DNA of 34,658 nt, taken from positions 1-34,658 of the forward strand of contig NZ_AUUU01000252.1 of assembly GCF_002760435.1 (NCBI RefSeq). Reading direction: 5' to 3'. The translations under genes and the position numbers were made by a program. This document shows positions 21,480 to 29,538 of this stretch, piece by piece (within the stretch, counting starts at the first letter, position 1; each line of letters starts with the position of its first letter). The stretch comes from Clostridium sp. LS. GTDB lineage: Bacteria; Bacillota; Clostridia; Clostridiales; Clostridiaceae. The notes under the pieces were generated by a model. It did no database searches, was not told where the DNA came from, and saw only the letters and a program-made list of their open reading frames with translations.

Positions 21480-21886
21480 AAAATAAATTCCTCCTTGATT
21501 ATGTAACGTACCTTTCGCGTCAACCATATAAACTTGTTTTATGTTAAATGATTTTTCTTATAAAAGTTATTATATAACTAATAAAGTTAGTGTTAAACAA
21601 ACAAAAGTTATTTCTAAAATATACTTGTTAGGTTTAATAGGAAATCTCTTTTTAGAACCTTATGATAAATTGTTACTTTTATTATATTATAAAGTATTAA
21701 TTAGTATACTGCTATATTTTACTAGCTAATAGAATATTTAGCAACTTATTCTAATAAAACTATTTTTATATAAACATTTGTATGTTATATTAAGGATAGG
21801 AAATCACTATAATTATATAATTATGGTGTAAAAATTAATGGAAATTACAATGTTATTAACTTTATTATTACGAAGGAGGTACTGAT
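21480..21886. other. Divergent intergenic region, cax to gloA
   Basis: No gene is supported. A rightward frame at 21541-21729 lacks a ribosome site and has biased low-complexity composition. The palindrome ATAATTATATAATTAT lies about 70 bases before gloA, in a run of A/T where palindromes are common. Confidence 0.4.
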
Positions 21887-22264
21887 ATGTCAGTAAAAAT
21901 GTTGCACACATGCATTAGGGTTAAAAATTTAGAGGACTCTCTAAAGTTTTATAGAGATGCTTTAGGCCTAGCAGAAACTAGAAGAAAGGATTTTCCCGAG
22001 CATAAATTTACTCTTGTGTATCTTTCAGATGCTACAGGAGTTTATGAAATTGAACTTACTTACAATTATGGTGTAGAGAAATATGAAATAGGAGATGGAT
22101 TTAGTCATACTGCTATAGGAGTAGATAATCTTGAAGAAATGAGAGAAAAACATTTAGAGTTAGGATATGATGTTACACCGCTAAAGGGATTACCTGGAGA
22201 AAAACCAAAATATTACTTTGTAACTGATCCAGATGGATATAAAGTGGAAGTAATAAGAAACTAA
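21887..22264 (+). CDS. gloA: Lactoylglutathione lyase-type VOC enzyme (glyoxalase I)
   Basis: The 125-aa protein has the two beta-alpha-beta-beta-beta modules of the VOC fold and the four expected metal ligands: His7 (MLHTCIRV), Glu56 (YEIELT), His74 (GFSHTAIGV) and Glu121 (YKVEVIR). Residues DPDGYKVE are characteristic. It should isomerise the methylglyoxal-thiol adduct; clostridia usually lack glutathione, so the natural thiol may differ. The site GAAGGAGGT stands seven bases before ATG. It is a single-gene unit with its own terminator. Confidence 0.9.
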   Translation: MSVKMLHTCIRVKNLEDSLKFYRDALGLAETRRKDFPEHKFTLVYLSDATGVYEIELTYNYGVEKYEIGDGFSHTAIGVDNLEEMREKHLELGYDVTPLKGLPGEKPKYYFVTDPDGYKVEVIRN

Positions 22265-22314
22265 ATATCACAAAAACATAAATTATATATTTTATATTTG
22301 CTATATTATTTTAG

Positions 22315-22345
22315 GAGATTGTTTTAAATAAGCAATCTCTTTTTA
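22315..22345 (+). terminator. Rho-independent terminator of gloA
   Basis: GAGATTG (22315-22321) pairs with CAATCTC (22333-22339) and is followed by TTTTTT. Confidence 0.85.
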
Positions 22346-22438
22346 AAGCTCTTTACATATTGTGGTTATAATTATGATTTTGCGTAGTAAATTATGATAT
22401 AATTTATAATAAAGATTTAAATGAAAAGGTATGATTTT

Positions 22439-24472
22439 ATGGACAAGAAAAAAAACATGTATGTATTTCTTGGAGCGGGTATTGTTGTTATTCCATTTAT
22501 TATATGTGTAGCAGTATTTTTTCTATATAATAATATGCATAAACCCGAAAATAAACTGGTAGAATATATGAACTTAATTAATTCTAAGGATTATGATAAG
22601 ATGTACGAATTAACAGATGCTGAAACTAAGCAAAAGCTATCTAAAGATGATTTTGTCACTAGAAATAAAAATATATATGAAGGAATTAATGCCTGTGATG
22701 TAAAAATAGATGTTAAAAATATAGAAAAAAACGGAAGTACAGCAACGATAAATTATGATACAAGCATGAATACAATTGGTGGACAATTGCAGTTTTCTAA
22801 TAGTATAACTATGACAAAAGGCATAGGCAAAGATTATGCTATAAGTTGGGATTCAAAAGTGATTTTTCCTGATTTAACTGATAACGATAAAATTAGAGTA
22901 AAGAGTATTAAATCTAAAAGAGGTGATATTCTTGATAGAAACGGAACTAAACTTGCAACAGATTCAGTCGCATCAAATGTAGGGATTGTGCCAGGTAGTC
23001 TTGGAGGAGATAAAGATAAAGCTATTAATGATATAGCTAAATTATTAGAAGTGTCAGTTGACTATATTAATAGTCAATTAAATGCATCATATGTAAAGCC
23101 AGATATGTTTATTCCAATAAAGACTATACCAAATGGAGATTCACGGATTTCTAGCTTACTTAAAATTTCTGGTGTTAAAATTACTGAAAAAGATGCCAGA
23201 GTATACCCATTAGGTGTGCAAGCAGCACATTTAACAGGATATGTACAAGCTATTAATGGCGACGAATTAGCAAAGCTTAAAGATAAGGAATACACTGAAA
23301 ATTCAGTAATTGGAAAATCTGGCCTTGAAAAAACCTATGAAGATACTCTCAGAGGTGTAGATGGCGCAGAAATTTATATTCAAACAAATCAAGGAGAAAA
23401 AAAGGAGTCACTTATTATTAAGGAAGCTAAAGATGGAGCCGATTTAAAATTAACAATTGATAGTAATATGCAAAGCTTATTATATAATCAGCTTGATAAG
23501 GAAAAAGGAGCATCAGTTGCAATGAATCCTAATACTGGGGAAGTATTGGCTTTAGTAAGTGCTCCAGCATACGATCCAAATGATTTTGTATTAGGTATAT
23601 CTAATGATAAGTGGAATACTTTAAACAATGACCCCAATAAACCTTTATACAATAGATTTCAAGCTACGTCAGTTCCGGGCTCTTCTTTTAAGCCAATTAC
23701 AGCAGTTATTGGGGTAGATACAAAAAAAATTGATCCAAATGCCAATAAAAATATTACTGGGCTAAGTTGGAAAAAGAATAGCAGTTGGGGAAATTATTCT
23801 GTTACTAGAGTAAGTGACTATAGTGGACCATCTAATCTTTTGAACGCACTTGTCTATTCAGATAATATATATTTTGCCCAAGCTGCATTAGATATAGGAA
23901 AAGATGTTTTTAAGGATAAACTGGGTAGCTTTGGATTTTCAGAAAAAATTCCATTTGAATATCCATTATATAATTCTCAGTTTGCTAGTGATAATACATT
24001 TAAATCTGAAATTCAGTTGGCAGATAGTGGGTATGGACAAGGAGAAATTTTAATTAACCCAATTCATTTGGCAGCACTTTATACATTATTTGAGAATGAT
24101 GGCAATATACTTACACCGTACCTTATTTATAACACACCACCTGAAAATAAGATATGGAAGGCAACTGTTGTATCAAAAGATTCAGCCAGCACTGTGCTAC
24201 AAGATTTAATACAGGTTGTAGAAAATCCAAATGGTACTGGTCATCAGGCTTATACTAACGGCCTAACAATTGCAGGGAAAACCGGTACAGCTGAAATTAA
24301 AGCTACGCAGCAAGATAAAACTGGAACAGAACTTGGCTGGTTTGTTGGTATGACAACAAATAAATCACCTAATAATTTATTAGTTGTCATGATGATCGAA
24401 GATGTTAAAAGTAGAGGCGGAAGTCATTACGTAGTTCCAAGAGTTCAAAAAGCCTTACAAACGATAAAATAA
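22439..24472 (+). CDS. Class B penicillin-binding protein with MecA_N domain
   Basis: ATG 22439 follows AAAAGGTATG. The 677-aa protein has an N-terminal membrane anchor (VFLGAGIVVIPFIICVAVFF) and an NTF2-like MecA_N domain (about 40-145). A PBP dimerisation domain follows (RGDILDRNGTKLATD, VYPLGVQAAHLTGYV), then a transpeptidase domain with all three motifs: SSFK (active Ser about 415), SDN (about 474) and KTG (about 614). It should cross-link peptidoglycan. The MecA_N domain occurs in PBP2a, PBP3 and PbpC-type proteins, several with low beta-lactam affinity, but affinity cannot be read from sequence here. It is not in an operon. Confidence 0.9.
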   Translation: MDKKKNMYVFLGAGIVVIPFIICVAVFFLYNNMHKPENKLVEYMNLINSKDYDKMYELTDAETKQKLSKDDFVTRNKNIYEGINACDVKIDVKNIEKNGSTATINYDTSMNTIGGQLQFSNSITMTKGIGKDYAISWDSKVIFPDLTDNDKIRVKSIKSKRGDILDRNGTKLATDSVASNVGIVPGSLGGDKDKAINDIAKLLEVSVDYINSQLNASYVKPDMFIPIKTIPNGDSRISSLLKISGVKITEKDARVYPLGVQAAHLTGYVQAINGDELAKLKDKEYTENSVIGKSGLEKTYEDTLRGVDGAEIYIQTNQGEKKESLIIKEAKDGADLKLTIDSNMQSLLYNQLDKEKGASVAMNPNTGEVLALVSAPAYDPNDFVLGISNDKWNTLNNDPNKPLYNRFQATSVPGSSFKPITAVIGVDTKKIDPNANKNITGLSWKKNSSWGNYSVTRVSDYSGPSNLLNALVYSDNIYFAQAALDIGKDVFKDKLGSFGFSEKIPFEYPLYNSQFASDNTFKSEIQLADSGYGQGEILINPIHLAALYTLFENDGNILTPYLIYNTPPENKIWKATVVSKDSASTVLQDLIQVVENPNGTGHQAYTNGLTIAGKTGTAEIKATQQDKTGTELGWFVGMTTNKSPNNLLVVMMIEDVKSRGGSHYVVPRVQKALQTIK

Positions 24473-24536
24473 ACTTAAATTCAAAATCAACCGGAATAAT
24501 GATCTGTAGGAAAATGAAATTTTGCACTAAGCACTA

Positions 24537-24609
24537 AATAGAGGGTTGAATCCGTTTTAGCTTGCTCCAACTATTCGTAGGACAAGCTAAAGTGGAACAA
24601 CCCTCTATT
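24537..24609. repeat. Large two-tier hairpin, unknown function
   Basis: AATAGAGGGTTG (24537-24548) pairs with CAACCCTCTATT (24598-24609). Inside, TTTAGCTTG pairs with CAAGCTAAA, and TCC/GGA can continue the stem. With one mismatch the outer stem extends to 24533-24612. There is no T-tract on either side, so this is not a normal terminator. It may be a structured RNA, a transcript-end stabiliser or a miniature repeat element. Confidence 0.7.
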
Positions 24610-24715
24610 AAGTACGTTTTACAGCTTATTTTCCAATACTCACTTTATATTATGATTCTTGCAGTTACAAACATTTAAATAATCCCTACGCTTGATTATG
24701 AGCTTAAATTTATTC

Positions 24716-24750
24716 ACGAAAATTAAAATACTTCATTTTTGAGGAGTATT
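24716..24750 (-). terminator. Probable terminator of the hydrogenase gene
   Basis: On the minus strand AATACT...AGTATT (24727-24750) forms a short stem followed by TTTTAATTTT, 19 bases after the hydrogenase stop. Confidence 0.5.
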
Positions 24751-24768
24751 GTTAAATTAATTAGATAA

Positions 24769-26118
24769 TTAGAATTCACGCTCAAAGATTTTTACTTTGT
24801 CATGATCTTCAAAATCTTTTACAGAATGTATATCTAATTTTTCTAATACTTGATCAAGGACTTTACTATGAACCGGCACTTTAATTGCTGAATTATATGC
24901 ATAATCATTTGCCGCTTCTCTTCCTTGTTCTGGTGGGATGATTGCTTTTGGTCCACCAACGCAGCCTCCCGGGCAGCCCATTCCTTCAAGAAAATTTGCA
25001 TCAATATTCCCTTTTAAGGCATTATCTAAAAGTTCTTTACACTCTTTTACACCAGAAGCATGAGTAGCTTTAAAATATTTGAATTTCTCTGGATAGAGTT
25101 CTTCAATAGTATCCGAAACAGCAGTTGAAACTCCGCCACTTCTTGCATATAATCTTCCACCCCTTGAAGCGTATTCAACTGAAGGAACTCCATCTAATTT
25201 TTCAAGGTCAATATCTAAGGCAGTGAATATTTCATCAAGTTCTTGAAAGGTTAAAACAAAATCTACTGCATCATTCAAATCCTTATCTTTCGCTTCAGCT
25301 TTTTTAGCAATACATGGGCCAATGAAAACTACTTTTGCATCTTTATTTAAACTCTTTATCATTCTGGCAGCAGCCACCATTGGTGAAACTGATGGTGATA
25401 AATCTGGAATAAGTTCTTTATAGACCTTTCGTAGCATTCCAATCCAGATTGGGCAGCAGCAGGAAGTAATTAAAAAATCATTTGGGCCATTTACATGTTT
25501 ATTGAATTCTGCAGCTTCTTTAATTGTTAGCGCATCAGCAGCAAATGCAACTTCAACCATATCTGTAAATCCAATTTTAATTAATGCTGCTCTTATTTGA
25601 TCCATAGTTACTTCATCACCAAACTGACCTGATATTGCAGGAGCTACAGCAGCATAAACTAATTCATTATTTTTAATCAAATCTAAAACAGGAAGGAAAA
25701 ATACTTTATCTAAAATAAGTCCATCTTTGCAAGAGTCAACACAAATGCCACATCTTAAACAACGATCGTTATCAATATATGTATTTTTTGCTTTATTATC
25801 ATAAAGGATTGCATCAAAAGGACAAGCCGCTTGGCAACTAAATTTTCCATTTTCATCTTTTGCACATGATTCGGGGCAGCCTTTTAATTTATCAATTAAC
25901 CTGGTATTTACAGTGTACTCTGTTATTGCTTTTTTTAGATTGTATACATAATTATTATCAAATTCCAAATCAACTCCACATAAAGAGGTAATTATAGAAA
26001 AAGTTTCTTGTGGGGATTGTTTATGACAAACCATAATACGCGTAAGAGTTTCATCAAAATTACCATTATAATATGATTTTACTAGTTCATCAAATAAATC
26101 ATTAAACTTATTATTCAT
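24769..26118 (-). CDS. Monomeric [FeFe] hydrogenase, divergent clostridial type
   Basis: The 449-aa protein has a helical N-terminal region, a ferredoxin domain with eight cysteines for two [4Fe-4S] clusters (81, 85, 95, 99 and CLRCGICVDSC 120-130), and the H-cluster domain. The motifs are variants: L1 is TSCCCPIW (218-225) with three Cys where textbook enzymes have TSCCPxW; L2 is GPCIAKKAE (267-275) with Gly for Met; L3 is EGMGCPGGCVGGP (378-390). From memory this pattern and length fit group B (C. pasteurianum CpIII-like) enzymes. It should exchange electrons with ferredoxin and make or use H2. ATG follows TTGGAGGTG. Confidence 0.8.
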   Translation of the reverse strand: MNNKFNDLFDELVKSYYNGNFDETLTRIMVCHKQSPQETFSIITSLCGVDLEFDNNYVYNLKKAITEYTVNTRLIDKLKGCPESCAKDENGKFSCQAACPFDAILYDNKAKNTYIDNDRCLRCGICVDSCKDGLILDKVFFLPVLDLIKNNELVYAAVAPAISGQFGDEVTMDQIRAALIKIGFTDMVEVAFAADALTIKEAAEFNKHVNGPNDFLITSCCCPIWIGMLRKVYKELIPDLSPSVSPMVAAARMIKSLNKDAKVVFIGPCIAKKAEAKDKDLNDAVDFVLTFQELDEIFTALDIDLEKLDGVPSVEYASRGGRLYARSGGVSTAVSDTIEELYPEKFKYFKATHASGVKECKELLDNALKGNIDANFLEGMGCPGGCVGGPKAIIPPEQGREAANDYAYNSAIKVPVHSKVLDQVLEKLDIHSVKDFEDHDKVKIFEREF

Positions 26119-26502
26119 GATACACCTCCAAGGTATAAAATATAGTGCTATATATTATTATATATACAAAAGCAAATATAATACTTAAATTAAATAATGC
26201 ATCATAATAATTTTTTATACCAAGACTAGTATTTGAATTAAAGTAATGATTATACGATTCGAATAAAATAATATATTTTAAAATTTGGCAATATTTATAA
26301 TACAAAGAGTAGTATAAATATTTTAAAAAATTAAAAAGAATTTTGAAATATTTGTAGAAAGAAATAAATAAGTAGTATATAATTATAAATAACTTGTAAA
26401 CGTATAAATGCTTTTATGTGAGTATAGTAAATTACGGATTTAGAGGCAAATAAAGAAAATAACTGTATTATTTCATATTAATTTTTTTGAGGTGATGATT
26501 AA
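26119..26502. other. Divergent intergenic region, hydrogenase to 26503 gene
   Basis: No gene is supported; a leftward frame at 26111-26305 overlaps the hydrogenase start and lacks a ribosome site. The 14-bp palindrome ATATAG-TG-CTATAT (26140-26153) lies 22 bases upstream of the hydrogenase start and could be an operator for it. No convincing sigma-A promoter was found on the right side. Confidence 0.4.
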
Positions 26503-27225
26503 ATGTTTATATATATTTTAAATCTTTTAAACGATGGTTTAAAAAGAACAAGCTGTTTTTGTGACCGTTCAGCTTTAGAAATTATAAATGACACAAAATA
26601 TATTACTCAAGTAGCTGGCATTAAACCAAGATTTAATTTGAGTGAGATTGCAGGAAGAATTAGTAATATTATTAGTATTTTAAACAAATATAATTTAGGT
26701 ATTAGAGAAAAATTAGACATATTGAATAAATTAATAATAAATAAAGACAATGATTGGTTAATTAAGCATATTTACAATAACAATGATATAGGCGAATCTG
26801 GGTTAAGTATAAATTCTATTTTAACTAATACTCATGAAAATAGAAAAAGTGAAGAGAATTACATATCAGAAAACAAATTAACTGTAAGGACAAATAATTT
26901 AGAAGAGATGAAAGAATATTACGTGAAATATTACAATGGCAAGGTAGGGAAGAAGAGAATAAATAATAAAAGAGGGATAACTTCTTATACTATTGTCTTT
27001 GAATCTGGAATAAAAATAAAAATTATGAGCAAGAAAGGTGTTAGTTGTAGTGATGATAAAAAATTAACACAAGAATCTACTCATATAGCTATATCTGTTG
27101 GCAATAAAGATTCAATATATACATTAACAGAAGATACAAGGAAAGTAGCAGATGAAACTGCTGTTAGAACAAATTTGGCTAATGATAAATTACAACTTGA
27201 AAATATTATGAGGGCAAAGTTTTAG
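26503..27225 (+). CDS. Unrecognised protein with truncated VOC-like domain
   Basis: The first 110 residues of this 240-aa protein (MFIYILNLLNDGLKRTSCFC...) are unrecognised and look mostly helical. From about residue 125 the sequence follows the start of a glyoxalase/VOC domain: NLEEMKEYYVKYYNGKVGKK, SYTIVFESGIKIKIMS, and THIAISVGNKDSIYTLTEDT. The second module then breaks off into a charged end (RKVADETAVRTNLANDKLQL) instead of the usual 'DPEGNxIEI' close. The gene thus looks like an unusual fusion or a 3'-damaged VOC gene. The site GAGGTGATG lies seven bases before ATG, so it is probably expressed. Confidence 0.5.
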   Translation: MFIYILNLLNDGLKRTSCFCDRSALEIINDTKYITQVAGIKPRFNLSEIAGRISNIISILNKYNLGIREKLDILNKLIINKDNDWLIKHIYNNNDIGESGLSINSILTNTHENRKSEENYISENKLTVRTNNLEEMKEYYVKYYNGKVGKKRINNKRGITSYTIVFESGIKIKIMSKKGVSCSDDKKLTQESTHIAISVGNKDSIYTLTEDTRKVADETAVRTNLANDKLQLENIMRAKF

Positions 27226-27255
27226 TTTAGAAGGAAGCTTAAAATAGATAACAAT

Positions 27256-27285
27256 TTAAAAAAGGAGCAGTATGTGCTGCTCCTT
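27256..27285 (-). terminator. Rho-independent terminator of fba
   Basis: On the minus strand AAGGAGCAG and CTGCTCCTT form a perfect 9-bp stem around CACATA, followed by TTTTAAATT, 13 bases after the fba stop. Confidence 0.85.
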
Positions 27286-27297
27286 GAAAAAATTAAA

Positions 27298-28164
27298 TTA
27301 TGCTTTGTTTACTGAACCGAATAATTCCATTTTTTCTTTAACTGTAGCTTTTATAGCTTCGAATCCAGGATTTAATAACTTTCTTGGGTCAAATCCTTTT
27401 CCTTCTAAGTCTTTTCCAGCTTCAATATATTTTCTTGTTGCTTCTTGGAATGATAATTGACATTCAGTGTTAACGTTGATTTTAGCAACTCCAAGAGATA
27501 TTGCTTTCTTAATCATATCTTCAGGAATACCAGTACCACCGTGTAATACTAATGGCATAGAAGTTCCTACAGCTTCTTCAATCTTAGCTAGCGCATCAAA
27601 ATCTAATCCAGCCCAGTTAGCAGGGTATTTTCCGTGAATATTTCCGATACCAGCAGCAAGCATTGTAACTCCTAGTTCAGCGATTTGCTTACATTCATTT
27701 GGATCAGCAACTTCACCTTTACCAATGATTCCATCTTCTTCTCCACCGATTGAACCAACTTCTGCTTCTAAAGAAAGACCTTTTTCATTAGCTACAGCAA
27801 CTAATTCTCTAGTCTTTTCGATATTTTCAGCTATTGGGTAGTGAGATCCATCAAACATGATTGATGAGAAGCCAGCTTCAATACATTTATAACATTCATC
27901 ATAAGTACCATGATCTAAGTGTAATGCAACTGGTACAGTTATATTTAATTCACCCATCATAGCATTAACCATAGCTGATACAGTCTTAAATCCAGTCATG
28001 TACTTTCCAGCACCTGCAGATACACCTAATATAACAGGTGAATTATTTTCTTGTGCAGTTAATAATATAGCTTTAGTCCATTCTAAATTGTTAATGTTGA
28101 ATTGACCAACTGCGTATTTTCCTTCTCTAGCTTTGTTTAACATTTCTTTAGCTGATGTTAACAT
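27298..28164 (-). CDS. fba: Class II fructose-1,6-bisphosphate aldolase
   Basis: This 288-aa zinc aldolase has the expected blocks: AVGQFNINNLEWTKAIL, VPVALHLDHGTYDECYKCIE with the catalytic Asp and zinc His (84-85), LEAEVGSIGGEEDG, and the zinc histidines in GIGNIHGKYPANW and LVLHGGTGIP. It splits fructose-1,6-bisphosphate in glycolysis. A tagatose-bisphosphate aldolase is the nearest alternative, but the length and lone setting favour fba. Codon use is more biased than in neighbours (many GCT, GGT, CCA), as in highly expressed genes. ATG follows CGGAGGTCG. It has its own terminator. Confidence 0.9.
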   Translation of the reverse strand: MLTSAKEMLNKAREGKYAVGQFNINNLEWTKAILLTAQENNSPVILGVSAGAGKYMTGFKTVSAMVNAMMGELNITVPVALHLDHGTYDECYKCIEAGFSSIMFDGSHYPIAENIEKTRELVAVANEKGLSLEAEVGSIGGEEDGIIGKGEVADPNECKQIAELGVTMLAAGIGNIHGKYPANWAGLDFDALAKIEEAVGTSMPLVLHGGTGIPEDMIKKAISLGVAKINVNTECQLSFQEATRKYIEAGKDLEGKGFDPRKLLNPGFEAIKATVKEKMELFGSVNKA

Positions 28165-28605
28165 TTTACGACCTCCGTATACTTCTATATTTATTATAAT
28201 AACTATAATATCCCAAGAAAACTGATAATTTCATTTTACATATCAAGTTTCCTTTTTCTAATTTATTATACTCTAAAATTCACTTTATGAAAACAGAAAA
28301 ATGAAAATTCTGCTTATACAGTATAAAATATAAAGATATGTCTATAAGAAATTATAAAATTACAAATCTAATTTCTCTTATTATTACCACTAACTATGTA
28401 AATTATGTTTTAAAATAAACTTAAGAAAAAGAAGAGTTCTTAAAAATACATATTAATGAAATACCCTCTATGATATTATGTGCTTATTTTAATAAAATAG
28501 TTCATAAAAAATTGAATTATTTTATTAATAAGTATATGATGAAAATTGTGTAGGAATATTGTTGTGTTGTACAAAACAATATTAACAATTATTGGAGGTA
28601 TAATA
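28165..28605. other. Divergent promoter region, fba to YhcH gene
   Basis: No gene is supported. The rightward promoter TTGAAT (28512-28517) and TATGAT (28535-28540), 17 bases apart, should give a leader of about 59 bases for the YhcH gene. On the left side several TATAAT-like boxes lie within 60 bases of fba but none has a good -35. Confidence 0.55.
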
Positions 28606-29064
28606 ATGATTTATGATAATATCAAAAACAATAGGGATTATTCAAGCCTTAACAGAAGCTTTATAAAAGCATTTGACTTTTTGAAAAATTATGATTTAAA
28701 AACTCTTGAACCAGGTGAGTATAATATTGACGGTGATAAAATATTTGCAAACGTTCAAGAATATACAACTCAATGGGAAGACGAAAAAAAATTGGAAGCC
28801 CATGAAAAATATATAGATATCCAATTAATTATTGAGGGACAAGAGATAATGGGCTTTGCACCAGTAAGAGATTTGGAAATTCAAGAAGATTTAAGAACAG
28901 AAAAAGACTTAATGTTTTTTAAGGAAATATCAGATTATTCTAGGATTCAATTTACTAGTGGAGATTATGCAATTTTTTTCCCAGAAGATGGTCATAAACC
29001 TGGTTGTGCATTAAATAAATGCTCTAAAGTTAAGAAAGTTGTAGTAAAAGTTGCTTGTAAATAG
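28606..29064 (+). CDS. YhcH/YjgK/YiaL-family protein
   Basis: ATG 28606 follows GGAGGTATAA; the frame extends 60 bases upstream without a ribosome site. The 152-aa product has the cupin-like YhcH signature: MIYDNIKNNRDYSSLNRSF, then TTQWEDEKKLEAHEKYIDIQ and SGDYAIFFPEDGHKPGCALN. The HEKYIDIQ and PEDGHKPG histidines and acids are the likely metal site. Relatives act as anomerases or in sialic acid and disaccharide use (NanQ, beta-galactosidase subunit beta), but no such genes adjoin, so the substrate is unknown. Confidence 0.85.
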   Translation: MIYDNIKNNRDYSSLNRSFIKAFDFLKNYDLKTLEPGEYNIDGDKIFANVQEYTTQWEDEKKLEAHEKYIDIQLIIEGQEIMGFAPVRDLEIQEDLRTEKDLMFFKEISDYSRIQFTSGDYAIFFPEDGHKPGCALNKCSKVKKVVVKVACK

Positions 29065-29093
29065 ATTATGATAGTTTATTTTTAGCAGAAGAT

Positions 29094-29134
29094 AAGACTC
29101 GATTCACTGTACACGTGTGCCTGAATCGAGTCTT
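29094..29134. repeat. 13-bp perfect hairpin after the YhcH gene
   Basis: AAGACTCGATTCA (29094-29106) pairs with TGAATCGAGTCTT (29122-29134). It is followed by AAAATTTATAATTTT, so the T-tract is delayed. It probably marks the transcript end. Confidence 0.6.
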
Positions 29135-29261
29135 AAAATTTATAATTTTAAATGCCAGTTGTCTTTACCTTAAAGTATATTTGAAGTATTATGCTTTAAG
29201 GCATCTATATAATTAATAATATATGTCTAGGACAAACTCATTTCATTAGAAGATTAAGGTC

Positions 29262-29342
29262 TTAACTATTATATTCAGCATATAAAGATTCCTTTTCAGC
29301 AATAGGCATATTCCAATTATGCCAGCTTTCTGTCTTATTAGT
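29262..29342 (-). pseudogene. Possible C-terminal gene remnant
   Basis: A 26-codon minus-strand frame reads protein-like: ESWHNWNMPIAEKESLYAEY, ending NS and TAA. It is closed upstream by a stop and has no start. The 'W-x-x-W...EK...YAEYN' pattern recalls a segment of pectin methylesterases (CE8), but the match is short and from memory. It may be chance. Confidence 0.2.
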
Positions 29343-29465
29343 TTATTCCCATTTCTGCATTAAACTAATACTCATTACCGATATACTCTATTCATTATTA
29401 TAATATAAAGCTTCGGAAAATTAATATTTTGAAAATATTTAATTAAAATTAGGATCATGTAGATG

Positions 29466-29480
29466 TGTGATAAAGTCACA
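29466..29480. promoter_or_regulatory. CRP/FNR-like palindrome at the promoter of the CoA-disulfide-reductase fusion
   Basis: TGTGA-TAAAG-TCACA is a perfect 5-bp-arm palindrome of CRP/FNR or Rex type, though the spacer is 5 rather than the usual 6. It lies directly before TATAAA (29484-29489), about 60 bases upstream of the gene. Confidence 0.4.
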
Positions 29481-29538
29481 GATTATAAAAATTATCTAAA
29501 TTAAACTAAAGCTAAGAAGATTGGAAGGAGAGATTCTT

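Larger units (their letters stand above)
29065..29538. other. Intergenic region with hairpins and a possible gene remnant
   Basis: Besides the features listed separately (29094-29134, 29262-29342, 29466-29480), it has further inverted repeats: CCTTAAAG...CTTTAAGG near 29170-29203, GGCAT...ATGCC near 29307, and ATTAGTTTA...TAAACTAAT near 29339-29371. No intact gene is visible. Confidence 0.4.

Noticed and set aside
21480..21560. Possible yybP-type riboswitch or other leader upstream of cax
   Set aside because: I could not find the conserved core or paired helices; the leader is short.
21541..21729. 62-codon plus-strand frame in the cax-gloA gap
   Set aside because: No ribosome site, low-complexity Leu/Lys/Tyr composition, and no family resemblance.
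26111..26305. 64-codon minus-strand frame overlapping the hydrogenase start
   Set aside because: No ribosome site. It overlaps the well-supported hydrogenase ribosome site, and its composition is that of translated AT-rich spacer.
29170..29203. CCTTAAAG...CTTTAAGG as a regulatory palindrome
   Set aside because: The arms are AT-rich and 18 bases apart in a gap full of similar weak repeats; there is no promoter or gene to connect it with.
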